Shown here: positions 1 to 9,984 of the stretch, piece by piece
How the letters are laid out: every line of letters begins with the position of its first letter
Position numbering within the stretch: the stretch's first letter is position 1
From: Tillandsia leiboldiana
Lineage: Eukaryota; Streptophyta; Magnoliopsida; Poales; Bromeliaceae
Direction: 5' to 3'
DNA: 64,000 nt
Assembly: GCA_029204045.2 (NCBI GenBank)
Contig: CM055066.1
Coordinates: forward strand, 16,812,484-16,876,483
Notes under the pieces: model-generated
Seen by the model: only the letters and a program-made list of their open reading frames with translations
What the model was told of the DNA's origin: nothing
Database searches by the model: none
Made by a program: the position numbers and the translations under genes

Positions 1-232
1 CACTGCGCGCTGTGCGCAGCGCGCGGTCGCTGCGCACCATGCGCTGCGCGCTGTGCACAGCGCGCGGTCCCCGCGCGCTGTGCGCAGCACGCGCCTACGC
101 GGAGCTGTGCGCAGCGCGCGCCCGCGCCAGCCTGCGCAGCGCCTGCATGCGCCCGCTGCCAGCGCGCGCCAGCTGCCGCGCCGGCTAGTTGCGCAGCACC
201 TGTAGCGCGCCCCGCGCGGCCACCACCTCACA
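1..232. repeat. GC-rich short-motif repeat
   Basis: The stretch is built from variants of a GCGCTGTGCGCAGCGCGCGG-like motif repeated about every 40-60 bases, and is almost entirely G and C. Similar GC-rich blocks lie inside the Gypsy LTRs of this window, for example at 31300-31640. It is most likely the edge of such an LTR cut by the window start. No coding sign is seen. Confidence 0.5.
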
Positions 233-1207
233 GCCACAGCACACCAAACCCAAAAAAACTCAAATGAAGACCTCTCTCTCTCCACCCTAAAAACAAGGAA
301 ACCGAACATACCTTAACAAGAGGGTCGACGCGCGCGCTCTCCGCTCCGCTCGGCTTCACACAGGAAGTTCACCTTCACGACCTCTTCCAATCCTCTCTTT
401 TCCCTTCTTTTTTTTTTCCACTTCTCTTTTCTCCTTCTTTCACTCCTTTTCTTCGTCCTTCACTTTTATTTCCTCTGTTTTGCTTTGATGAAGAAGGCGA
501 TGAAGTGGCGTACACTAATTAAAATTCCTAATTAGTGGCAAGGGGGGAAAGGACACTGTAGCAGGAATTAAAAATTCCCCCAACTCCAAAATATCTCAGC
601 CACTTAAAAGCATAGCCACTAATTCAATCCCTTCAAATAAATTTTTTTCTTTCACTAAAGCTTCACAGGCAACACTAATAAATCCAAAATTAATTAACTT
701 AATTAAATAATCTCTCAAATGACCCCACCAACTCACTTTTTATCTTCGGGACCTCCGCACGGGTCCGAAACCTCCCGAACTCCGCTGTAATCTGAAAATA
801 CACATGCCCACAACTTTTTCTCCTCAAAAAGCTCAACCGTGGAGCCGGTGTGCTAAATCCAAAAACCGGCTCCAAAACTATAAGTTCCAACTCACTTTTC
901 GCCTTCGGGTCCCCCGCGTCAGTCCGGAACCTCCCGAAATCCGCTGTAATTCCAAAGTACACCTGTTCCAGGTATTTTTCCAATTTTCTGCACACCACGG
1001 TGGAGTCGATGCTTCCCCAAAACCAGTCCTCAATCGGCGCACAAAGCCCGGAAAATCCCCGAATGAAGCTGGGGCTTCCGCGTTGATCCGCATCAACCCG
1101 ACATCATCCGTAAACACAAAAGCAACATGCCCGAGGCAATTCCTCCGCACCACGCCATCTTGCGAGGTCGGCGCGCCATCCGAATTCCCGGTACTCTACA
1201 TCAACGA
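233..1207. other. Unclassified LTR-like sequence
   Basis: There is no credible gene here. Two diverged direct copies of about 135 bp lie near 720-850 and 885-1010, each with a CAACTCACTTTT and an ACCTCCCGAA..CCGCTGTAAT block. On the minus strand the order is a U3-like part, then an AT-rich block (530-700), then a pyrimidine/purine-rich leader-like part. That resembles the large LTR at 30212-36553, but this is inference. The stretch ends abruptly at about 1208, where copia gag sequence begins in mid-frame. Confidence 0.35.
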
Positions 1208-4200
1208 CAAATGAGTCATCTTCAAGTGATGAAGAGAACAACGCAACGGCATTCCACGCGTCCACATCTTCACCCTTCATATGCTTAATGGCAAGTACAT
1301 CCGATTCATTGTCCAACTTCTCCCAGGTTGAAAAGACTGCAACGGACGACGAATCGAGTAACTCTAAAGGTGAAGATTTTGCTCTAGCCTACCACAGACT
1401 TTTGAGGGATTCAAAGAAACTGGCTAAGCAAAATAAGTGTTTGAGAGGGAGATTGCAGGATCTCGAAGAAGAAGCAAAAAGGGCAACTTCTCTCTCAAAC
1501 GCTCTTGAAGTGGAAAGGGATAATCTGATTAAAGTAAATATTTCCCTTCAAGAGTCCAATGAGCATTTCGAGAAGAATTATGAAGATATGGTGAACAAAG
1601 CGAATTACTTCTTGAAGCTCTATGGCGAGGCTCGACAGGAAAAAATGGAAATGACAGAGACCATTTTCCAACTCAAGGATGATTTAAAGAAATTTTCTTC
1701 TGGAAGGAGCAAGTTGGATAAATTACTTGGTCTTGGTCAAACAAATCGGTTCGGCCTCGGATACAATCGAACTGAAGATAATTTTAGTTCGGTTGGGACA
1801 GTGTTTGTGCCTCAGTCGGTATCTCCTCCTCCGACACCGGAATTCACGACAAGCAACGACAACAAGCCTACTTCACCCTCTTCGGGATCGTCAAGCACTA
1901 AGGTATGTTTTCGTTGTAATTTTGCAGGGCACATTCGAAGAAATTGCAAGAATGGAGCGAAAAGATCAAATCAGGCACATCTTGCAACTACTACCAATGA
2001 GTTCATTTCCCGGAAATCAAAGAAGGATCTTTCAAAAGGAAAGAACATTGATAGTACATCAAACAAGACGACGACGTCAAGGAAAAGCGATGGATCATTC
2101 AAGACGCTTTCACCAAAGGTATCAACTTCACAATCATTTCTGACGTACTCTAAAACTCGAAAGGTTTGGGTGCGCAAAGGTGAAATTTTCCCTTGTCTAG
2201 TTACTAATATTTCCTTACATGCATATGATAATTCATCTTGGTATCTGGATAGCGGTTGTTCCCGTCACATGACCGGTGACAAAAACTGCTTTCAAAATTT
2301 TGAGAAAATCTCCGGAGGACTTGTAGTTTTCGGAGACGGTCGGTCTTCCAAAATTGTTGGAAAAGGAACTGTAGCTATTCCAGATGGCCCGGTACTGAAT
2401 AATGTGTTATTTGTTGAAGGCCTTAAGACTAACCTCATAAGTATCAGTCAACTTTGTGACAATGGTTTTTCAGTTAATTTTTCATCTGTTGAATGTGTTG
2501 TAACTGATAACGACCATGTTTTCTTTTTAAAGGGGGTTAGATCTGAAAACAATTGTTATGTTGTTCCCAATAAAATTTCTGAAAACTGTAACTTAGCCTC
2601 TTTGAATAATGAAACACTTTGGCATGAAAGGCTAGGTCACATAAATTTTAAGGAACTTGCTAGAATTTCAAACAAAGACGTGGTCAAGGGGGTTCCAAAA
2701 CTTTCACTTAAACAAAACATTGTGTGTGGTGGTTGCCAAAAGGGAAAACAATCCAGGAATGCACACAAGAACTTGAATCACGTTGGTACTAAGCGGCCTT
2801 TGGAACTATTGCACATGGATTTAATAGGGCCAACACGTCAACCATCTTTGGGAGGTAAATGGTATATTTTCTTATTGGTTGATGATTTCTCTAGATACTC
2901 ATGGGTAGCATTTTTGAAAGAGAAAACTGATACTTTTGATTCTTTTCACGAGATTTGCCATCGTATTATGATTGAAAAGAATGAAAAGATCATTCGTGTT
3001 AGAAGTGATAGAGGTGGAGAATTCATAAATTCTAAATTCATTGATTTTTGCACTTCCAACGACATTAAACATGAATTCTTAGCACCCTATACACCTCAAC
3101 AGAATGGTGTAGTCGAGCGCAAAAACAGGGTTGTACAAGAGATGGCTCGTGTTATGCTTCATAGCCGGAATTTACCGTTATATTTTTGGGCTGAAGCCGT
3201 GAACACTGCAGTCTATGTTATTAATCGAGTTTATTTGCGCCCGGGAACTTTAAATACACCATATGAACTATGGTTTTGTAGAAAACCGAATATCAAATAT
3301 CTTCGTATCTTTGGGAGTCGTTGTTACATCTTACGTGACCGCGAAAATCTTGAAAAATTTGACTCTCGAAGTGACGAAGGGATTTTCATGGGTTATTCTC
3401 CGAACAGTAGAGCATATCGGGTATTTAACTTGGAATCTAAAACGATAGTAGAATCTATAAATGTTAAGGTAGATGAAGCTTTCCATTTTGCATATGATAA
3501 ATCTACCCCTGATATCTCTCTTGATGATGATACTCCTGCAAATGCATCTTCTCATAACAATTCTTCCGATAATAATGATGCATCTAATGGTTCTTCAAGT
3601 TTATCTGATGTGCAGCAATCATCTCATGTACCTCCGAGTACTCCGTTATCTCAAACGTTACGCATCTCCAAGGATCATCCGGAATCTAATATTATTGGAG
3701 ACCCACAAGAAGGAGTCAGGACTCGGAGACAGTTGGTTTGTGGATTCGCTTGTTACGTTTCCTTAATCGAACCAAAGAACGTTGATGAAGCTCTTCAGGA
3801 TGACTACTGGATTGAAGTAATGCAGGAAGAGCTCCATCAGTTTGAACGGAACAAAGTCTGGGAATTAACGACGCCTCCGAAGCAACACAATGTGATTGGT
3901 ACTAAATGGATTTTCAAGAACAAGAAAAATGAGGATGGTACCATCATCAGGAACAAAGCACGTTTAGTTGCTCAAGGCTACTCTCAAATATAAGGTATAG
4001 ACTTTGATGAAACTTTCGCCCCTGTAGCTAGACTCGAGTCCATTCGTATCCTATTTGCAATTGCTTGTCATTTTAAAATAAAACTTTTTCAAATGGACGT
4101 TAAGAGCGCGTTTTTAAATGGGTTTTTAAACGAGGAAGTTTATGTGGCTCAACCGAAAGGTTTTGTAGACTATAAACAACCTAACCATGTTTTTCGTTTG

Positions 4201-5299
4201 AAAAAGTCTCTTTACGGTCTAAAACAAGCACCGCGAGCGTGGTACGAAAGGTTGACGAAGCACCTTTTGGAAAAGGGCTATACTCGAGGGGGAGCAGATA
4301 GGACTCTCTTTGTGAAGCATTATCAGGATAACTTCATTGTAGCACAAATCTATGTCGATGACATTGTTTTTGGTGCAACAAGAGATAATGATGCTTCTAA
4401 ATTCGCTGAAACCATGGAAAGCGAATTTGAGATGTCCATGATGGGCGAACTGACATACTTTCTTGGATTGCAAGTAAAACAGAGTGAGGAAGGCATCCAT
4501 TTGTGTCAATCCAAGTATGCAATGGAGTTGGTTAAAAAGTTTGGTTTAGAAAACTCTAAAGATTTTCCGACTCTAATGGGAACTAGCAATAAGGGATTAG
4601 GAAGTGAATCTCTTAGTGAGAATGTAGACGAGAAACTTTATCGCAGCATGATTGGAAGTCTACTTTACCTCACGGCTAGTCGCCCGGACATATCCTTTAG
4701 TGTTGGGATTTGCGCGAGATATCAATCAGCACCAAAGGAGGTTCACCTGAAAAGCGGTGAAACGGATCATCCGGTACATTAAAGGAACCATAAAGTTCGG
4801 AATTTGGTATCCTATGGGAACAAGTCTAGATATTGTTGGATATTCAGATGCCGATTGGGCAGGATCTGTGGATGATCGGAAAAGTACGAGTGGTGCATGT
4901 TTTTATCTTGGCCATTGCCTTGTTGCATGGCATAGTAAAAAGCAAAACTGCATTGCACTCTCGACTGCCGAAGAGGAATATATCTCAGCTGGTAGTTGTT
5001 CAACCCAACTCATTTGGATGAAAAGTGTGTTGAGCGACTTCCGAATTTCAGCAACTTCGGTAACGATTCTCTGTGACAACACCAGTGCTATAAACATTTC
5101 CAAAAACCCTGTGTTGCACTCAAGAACAAAACACATTGAGCTCAGATATCATTTCCTTAGAGAGCTAGTTGAATCAAATATTCTTCAACTTTCCTACATT
5201 TCAACTGAGGATCAATTAGCTGACATTTTAACAAAACCTTTGGATCAAAAACGATTTATTCATTTGCGTAAAGCAATTGGAATGCTTTTCTTGAAATAA
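1208..5299 (+). pseudogene. gag-pol polyprotein, truncated and broken (A)
   Basis: The open part from 1210 gives, in order: the gag tail with an E/K/L-rich coiled coil (about residues 25-160 from the Met at 1288), the CCHC knuckle CFRCNFAGHIRRNC, the aspartic protease site WYLDSGCSRHMTGD, the GAG-pre-integrase zinc region LWHERLGHINF, and an integrase core with DSRGG-type RSDRGGEF and GVVERKNR. Reverse transcriptase begins before 3993 and continues at 4093-4782 with YVDDIVFGAT. RNase H (GYSDADWAGS, STAEEEY, SRTKHIELRYHF) ends at 5299. Two lesions are seen: a TAA codon at 3991-3993, where the relatives read GAA, and a one-base A insertion near 4750 that shifts the RNase H frame. The N-terminal gag domain and first CCHC knuckle are absent. 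It cannot make a working polyprotein. Confidence 0.93.
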
Positions 5300-5637
5300 T
5301 CTCCTTTTTTAAACCAATGCTTAGGTTAGGTTTTTGTTTTTGTGTTTTTGTTCATTATCTATGCTTAGACATAGAACATTAATTGAGCATGTGGATTATA
5401 TTGACTTTAACTGCATCCTTTCACGCATTTAGAAATTTATTATGCTTTTGATATCATAATATTTCAGTTGATGCAATGATCATTTATATCAATTAAGTCA
5501 TCTTTTAAGTGATCAAAGTCAATTTCTCTCTCAATGATCTCTTGGTATAGTTATTATCTTATTTGACTATTTAGTCGAGTATGAATGCGAGATCAATTTT
5601 TGGTTGAATACCTTATATCTTAAATAATTGATAGCCA

Positions 5638-5650
5638 ATTGAGGGGGAGT
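5638..5650 (+). promoter_or_regulatory. Polypurine-tract-like motif after pol
   Basis: TTGAGGGGGAGTC lies 340 bp after the pol stop. The same place in element C (51120-51133, minus) keeps the G run and in element B it has one change. Extra polypurine tracts upstream of the 3' LTR are a known trait of Sireviruses. A second-strand priming role is inferred. Confidence 0.4.
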
Positions 5651-6235
5651 CAAAGAAATGTAATATGCTCAAAAGATGTGGAAAGAGTTACATCCCAATA
5701 AGGAGTGTGAAAACTACAACCACATGGAGGAAAGAGCTACCACCTCGGTCGTCCGAGTACTGTGTGCAGCTACCCCATGTATACCAAGCATGGTTTTTAT
5801 ATTTTGATTAAATAAAATGCATGTTGAAATACTTGACTCTGTCAAATTTCAAGGTTGGTATAAGGTGGGAATTTTAATGAAAGATGCTCAAAGAGCCACT
5901 CTCTTCAAAAGATTGCCTAGATATATTATCTACCATTTTTGGGATTTCAAACATCTATTGATCTTGGTATTTCATTTTTTTTACCAAATTGATGATTTGA
6001 TAAAGGCATTACTCATAAGATCATGTTAGATGTGATTGAAGTTGTTCAACTTTAAGGGATTTAATTTTTATAAATTTTCGTTTCGTTATTTGAATATTTT
6101 TGATAGATTTGACATAATCTATTTCTTGTTGTATGAAACGATGATTTTTATTTAAAGCTGATACACAAAAGTGCTTACAATCTTTTTCTGGAATTTCTGG
6201 AATTTTTCTGAATTTTTCTGAAGAAAAAGTTTGGA

Positions 6236-6349
6236 GCCGGTCCGGACTGGACAAGCCGATCCGGACCCCGAACGCAGGAAAATCCTGCGGGTAGTCGATC
6301 CGGACTGCATTCTTCGGGCAGTCCGGACCGCGGCTAGGGTTTATATGAA
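6236..6349 (+). promoter_or_regulatory. Internal promoter before ORF2 (A)
   Basis: Four palindromes with a TCCGGA core (GTCCGGAC, GATCCGGACC, GATCCGGAC, AGTCCGGACC) stand within 100 bp. A TATA-like box TTTATATGAA follows at 6340-6349. The layout matches the same place in B and C and mirrors the LTR promoter, where a palindrome array also precedes a TATA box. It lies about 530 bp before the ORF2 start and about 115 bp before a conserved splice donor. Promoter activity is inferred from position, conservation and the TATA box. Confidence 0.6.
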
Positions 6350-6465
6350 ACGAAGAGGATTTTGATTTTATTTCATCACAAGCTTTCGTTTCTAAGCTTC
6401 CAAACTTTCTCTCTCTAAAAAGCAAGGATCTTGGAGCCCTCTAAACTCATTCTCTTCACTTCAAA

Positions 6466-6849
6466 GTAAGTTATCTTGATCAAAATCTCGGTTTTTCACG
6501 GTTTTACATATTTTTGCTCAAAACGTGAAGAAGATTTCATATCTTTGTCGTTTGTGGATGGTTTTTGATCAAACTTCTTTTGAAATAAGAACTCTGGGAA
6601 CATTAGTTTTGATTATATGCTAGGTTTTCTCAGGATAAACGGATTTTTGGCCTTCGATTTCTAAAAATTCAGTTTTAGGGCATATTTTCAGAATTTTTGA
6701 AAATTATGGAATTGATCTACTTTTAAAATTTCTTTTGCAAAACTAATTTGATCCCTAGTCTCTCTACACGATTATGATTGTTTGGGTACAATTTTTCAAA
6801 TTTTTGAAAATTAACATTTTTTTTTGTGTTCTTGAGTTGGTCTTCACAG
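6466..6849 (+). other. Predicted 5'-UTR intron of ORF2 (A)
   Basis: The donor is CAAA|GTAAGTTATC. The acceptor is TTGGTCTTCACAG|G, after a T-rich stretch. The length is 384 bp. Elements B and C keep the donor, the acceptor and almost the same length (388 and 384 bp) on the minus strand. The acceptor ends 30 bp before the ATG at 6880. Splicing has not been observed; conservation of both sites in three diverged copies is the evidence. Confidence 0.6.
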
Positions 6850-6879
6850 GACCTTATTTCTCACAAAGAACTTGTAGCA

Positions 6880-7440
6880 ATGGTCGGAACTCGAGCGTCT
6901 ATAAAAAGGGAACAAGGTGAATCAAGTCAAGAGGAATTAAAGAATATCCCTCAAATTGAAACTGAATCAGATGATGAAGAAGACTGGGAAGAATTCTTTA
7001 GACAAGTACAACAAAAAATTGATGAGGAAGAAAGCCTGTATTTGATGAACAAAAAGTTAATGAAGTCTGCCTCAACAATCAAGCAATATACTAGGCGGAA
7101 AAATGTCAAAGGCTGTGGAATTCAAATCAATGAACCTTTCGACAGAGCACACTCTCTGCCAAGAGAATCTCCATGGAATGAAGGTCAAACTGCGCCGTCA
7201 GCGTACAACCTACGTCCTTCAACCTCCAGAAGAGATGCCACAGAAACTAACGTATTGGCCTCCATTCATCAGGAACAAAGAAGACTATCTGCTGACCAAG
7301 AGAGATTGGCGATAGATCTCCAGCAAATTGCCGCTGAACAACAACAAATGAGAAAGAAATGTTCCAAAATATCACGAATGCTGAAAGGAATTTTGGACAA
7401 GCTGGAACATACCAGCTCAGACAGTTCTGATTTAGCTTGA
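6880..7440 (+). CDS. Sirevirus second ORF after pol (A)
   Basis: The predicted protein has 186 residues and unknown function. I chose the ATG at 6880 (MVGTRASIKREQ) because it lies just after the conserved splice acceptor and matches the MVHTRDTVK start in B and C. An upstream in-frame ATG at 6826 falls inside the predicted intron. The protein is very hydrophilic, with an acidic block (ESDDEEDWEEF, about 35-45), a middle with NEPF..SLPR and NEGQTAPS shared with the other copies, and a C-terminal heptad-rich segment (about 130-180) that should form a coiled coil. It lacks the 12-residue hydrophobic start of B and C and about 60 residues of their basic N-terminal region. In Sireviruses such an ORF is often called env-like. 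I see no convincing transmembrane helix, so an env role is not supported here. Confidence 0.7.
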   Translation: MVGTRASIKREQGESSQEELKNIPQIETESDDEEDWEEFFRQVQQKIDEEESLYLMNKKLMKSASTIKQYTRRKNVKGCGIQINEPFDRAHSLPRESPWNEGQTAPSAYNLRPSTSRRDATETNVLASIHQEQRRLSADQERLAIDLQQIAAEQQQMRKKCSKISRMLKGILDKLEHTSSDSSDLA

Positions 7441-7576
7441 GCTCCTCTTTATTCCTGGTTAATCTTTTTGTGCAGGTTTTTAATTCTAGTTTTTAGTTTT
7501 AGTTCTCAGTTTTTTCTTATCACTTGAACTTTTTTAACTCTCTTTACATTTTGTAATTTTGGCTTAGTTTTGTGAC

Positions 7577-7592
7577 AAAAAGGGGGAGAGAG
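7577..7592 (+). promoter_or_regulatory. Second polypurine-tract-like motif
   Basis: AAAAAGGGGGAGAGAG follows ORF2 by about 140 bp and is preceded by TTTTGTGAC. B (14851-14868) and C (48841-48855) keep it on the minus strand. It resembles the true tract at 8720-8731, which also follows TTTTGTCAC. Confidence 0.5.
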
Positions 7593-7922
7593 TTTAGAGA
7601 ACATTGAACAGTGATTGAACAATGCACAATGCTCTGTGATTGACCATGACTATACTTGTGTGAGAACAATGCTGAAACTAAGGTAAGTATAACTTTCAAC
7701 TTTGGTTTTATCTTGTGATTTGATGCATGCCTCAACTAACTATTCGACTAACTATTTGGGCATGTAATATAACTAAGAAGTTGCTTGTTGACTAACCTTT
7801 CTATGACATTTGGATTTCTATTGCTTAGAAGATATGTCGATTTTTGATTGTGATTTTCATACATATCTAATTTTGCAAATGTCATAATGAGTAAAAACTC
7901 TATCTTTGTGTTTGGTTTTGAT

Positions 7923-8100
7923 TGTGACGCCCCACTTCCCAGGGGGTCACCCATCCTAGAACTACTCTAGCTCTAGCACGCTTAACTCTCATGTTCCTCT
8001 TGGATCTTGCTACCATCCAAAATGCTATAGCCAGATTAAGAGATTTAGTCCTATTATATCATTTATATATAGGACTAATCCAAATTCTGGGGGTGTCACA
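7923..8100 (-). repeat. TRIM 3' LTR
   Basis: The 178-bp terminal repeat differs from the 8324-8501 copy at two positions (CAGATT here, CGGGTT there). The polypurine tract is next to it at 8101-8116. Confidence 0.95.
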
Positions 8101-8310
8101 TTCTTCCCCCCTTTTAAGCCCTGACGTCCACGTCAGGCTCAAGCACACTCACAAGCACCAGGCGATGTGAGACTCGTCTCGCTAGCCTTAGCCGACCTTG
8201 TAGGGAGCTGCACTCCACCTACAACGGTCATTAGCCGGGGAGCCACACTCTACCCGCTATATAACCCTGGCTCAGCCGAGACTCATCTCACATTTCCAGC
8301 TGGTGAATGT

Positions 8311-8321
8311 CTCTGATACCA
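8311..8321 (-). promoter_or_regulatory. TRIM primer binding site
   Basis: Read on the minus strand this is TGGTATCAGAG, the complement of the 3' end of plant initiator-Met tRNA. It lies two bases after the TRIM 5' LTR. Confidence 0.9.
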
Positions 8322-8323
8322 AC

Positions 8324-8501
8324 TGTGACGCCCCACTTCCCAGGGGGTCACCCATCCTAGAACTACTCTAGCTCTAGCACGCTTAACTCTCATGTTCCTC
8401 TTGGATCTTGCTACCATCCAAAATGCTATAGCCGGGTTAAGAGATTTAGTCCTATTATATCATTTATATATAGGACTAATCCAAATTCTGGGGGTGTCAC
8501 A
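8324..8501 (-). repeat. TRIM 5' LTR
   Basis: The 178-bp terminal repeat pairs with 7923-8100. The TSD copy TTGAT follows at 8502-8506. Confidence 0.95.
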
Positions 8502-8719
8502 TTGATTGTTGAAAATTCTTGAGGTATCTAACGATCTCTTTTGTCAAGAATGATTTCTTTTTGCAGAGAGTACAGATGTCTAAGTCTAGAGTCTGTTTTA
8601 GGAGTTTATCTCATTTATGTATTTGGATCTCCTTTGTAAATTTTTGTTGTATGGTGATATCAACAAAAATATCTTTTTGAATTTTCTTGAGTGGATTTGT
8701 GTTTTGTCACGAACCCGCC

Positions 8720-8731
8720 AAAGGGGGAGAT
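8720..8731 (+). promoter_or_regulatory. Polypurine tract of element A
   Basis: AAAGGGGGAGAT abuts the 3' LTR start TGTTACGG at 8732. The same tract abuts the 3' LTRs of B and C. Confidence 0.9.
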
Positions 8732-9984
8732 TGTTACGGAATTTGAGTTGGCGTATTTCGTGAAATTGTTTAAGTCTTGAAGATTGAAGTTTAGAAGCTT
8801 GGATCATATACCTCAATCTCAAGAAAGAAGAATTCAAATGGATCAGGTACGTTTTACTAAAGAATTTTGATGATCCAAATACTTAGTATAGTGTAGAAAC
8901 ACTTGGATGAATTTTTGATTGCATAAAAATAAAAAACTGGGCATTTTACAAGTTCAGAGTCCGGACCGTGGATCTCAGTCCGGACCCCGAACGTAGGTTT
9001 GTTCATGCGCAATTCCAGTCCGGACCGTGGATCTCAGTCCGGACCCCGAACGTGTAATTTGAAGGAATTGCATGAACAGTCCGGACCGTGGATTGCAGTC
9101 CGGACCCCGAATGTCGTCTTTTTTGGAAATAGTCTGTTTCGCTGAGACAGTCCGGACCGTCAATTCCAGTCTGGACTGTCGTCCTGAAAAATTTCAGAAA
9201 TGGTTAGTTTTTTATGCTTATCTTCTTCCAATGGTTTCTAACCTATAAATAGACCCTATGTTTCATCTTTTAGGGTATGCGAAAAATACGACCGAAATAG
9301 AAAAATTCACTTATAGAGAAAAAAGAAAATACTAGATTTAATTCTATGTTTCTTCATCTATATTACTAATTTGATTCTAGGTTTTCCAAACTCAGATTTT
9401 GAGTAGAATCAAATTAATGAATACTTAGATGGTATTTTCGATCTATTTCTAATCTAAGTATTCGGCGGATCATCACCACCCAAAAACAACGATTTTTCCA
9501 AAATCGGCGCGTGGACTCGCGTGGCCTTGTGGATTCAAGGTGCTACCGCTCTCATGGATTCGGAGCGAGGTACGTTCATGGATTCGAAGCGTGCTACTGG
9601 GTGAAGACCGTGGATTCGGTCGGACGTCGTGGACTCGACGTTGGACGCCGTGGATTCGGCGTTGGGCGCTGATCGTGGATTCGAGAAGCGTTGCAGAGCG
9701 AGCGGAGAAGATGTACTAGGAGCGTATGGAAAAGGTTGAGTCATCTGTGAGTACGGTATATCACCTTGTACGTGTTTAATTCTAGTGGATTTCGCCGTGT
9801 GATCGGTCCCGTGGTTTTTTACTCCGGTTTGGAGTTTTTCCACGTAAAAATCTTGCGTGTTTATTTTTATTTCCGCATTGGGTTTTATTGCGCAATGATT
9901 TTTTGAGTGTTTAACGTTTACACCTATTCACCCCCCTCTAGGTGTTTTTTCCCCTATTTAGATCCAATTATATATAACCCAACA
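8732..9984 (+). repeat. 3' LTR of element A
   Basis: The 1253-bp LTR starts TGTTACGGAA and ends AACCCAACA, as in B and C. GTGTG follows and would be the target-site copy; its partner is lost with the 5' end. In order it holds a U3 with AGTCCGGACC palindromes, the TATA box CTATAAATAGA at 9243-9253, and a leader (about 9505-9690) with about eight copies of a CGTGGATTCG-like motif. Confidence 0.93.
8957..9253 (+). promoter_or_regulatory. LTR promoter of element A
   Basis: Eight AGTCCGGACC-type palindromes lie at 8957-9180, in pairs that share CAGTCCGGACCGTGGAT and CAGTCCGGACCCCGAA. The TATA box CTATAAATAGA follows at 9243-9253. The core TCCGGA is shared with B and C, but the flanking bases differ. 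Confidence 0.75.

Larger units (their letters stand above)
7923..8501 (-). mobile_element. TRIM retrotransposon, complete
   Basis: This is a terminal-repeat retrotransposon in miniature, 579 bp, with no coding capacity. Two 178-bp LTRs (7923-8100 and 8324-8501) flank a 223-bp interior. On the minus strand the LTR starts TGTGACACCCCC and ends GGGGCGTCACA. Next come two bases and the primer binding site TGGTATCAGAG (complement of initiator-Met tRNA). A tract AAAAGGGGGGAAGAA stands before the 3' LTR. The target-site duplication TTGAT is perfect (7918-7922 and 8502-8506). The LTRs differ by two substitutions, so the insertion is young. It must move with enzymes supplied by another element. It sits in the non-coding space between ORF2 and the 3' LTR of element A. 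Confidence 0.95.
1208..9984 (+). mobile_element. Copia element A, Sirevirus-type, 5'-truncated
   Basis: This is a Ty1/copia retrotransposon in plus orientation. It holds the end of gag, protease, integrase, reverse transcriptase and RNase H (1208-5299), a second ORF (6880-7440), a polypurine tract and a 3' LTR (8732-9984). Two CCHC knuckles in the intact relatives, a coiled coil in gag, an ORF after pol and repeated polypurine tracts fit the Sirevirus (SIRE/Maximus) lineage. The 5' LTR, primer binding site and first ~350 gag codons are missing. At 1208 the sequence switches from unrelated DNA into mid-gag, so this is a rearrangement and not a target-site boundary. A TRIM is nested at 7923-8501. 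The family is sure; the lineage name is inferred. Confidence 0.92.

Noticed and set aside
6826..6879. Earlier ATG for ORF2 in element A
   Set aside because: It falls inside the predicted intron, and the residues it adds have no match in B or C.
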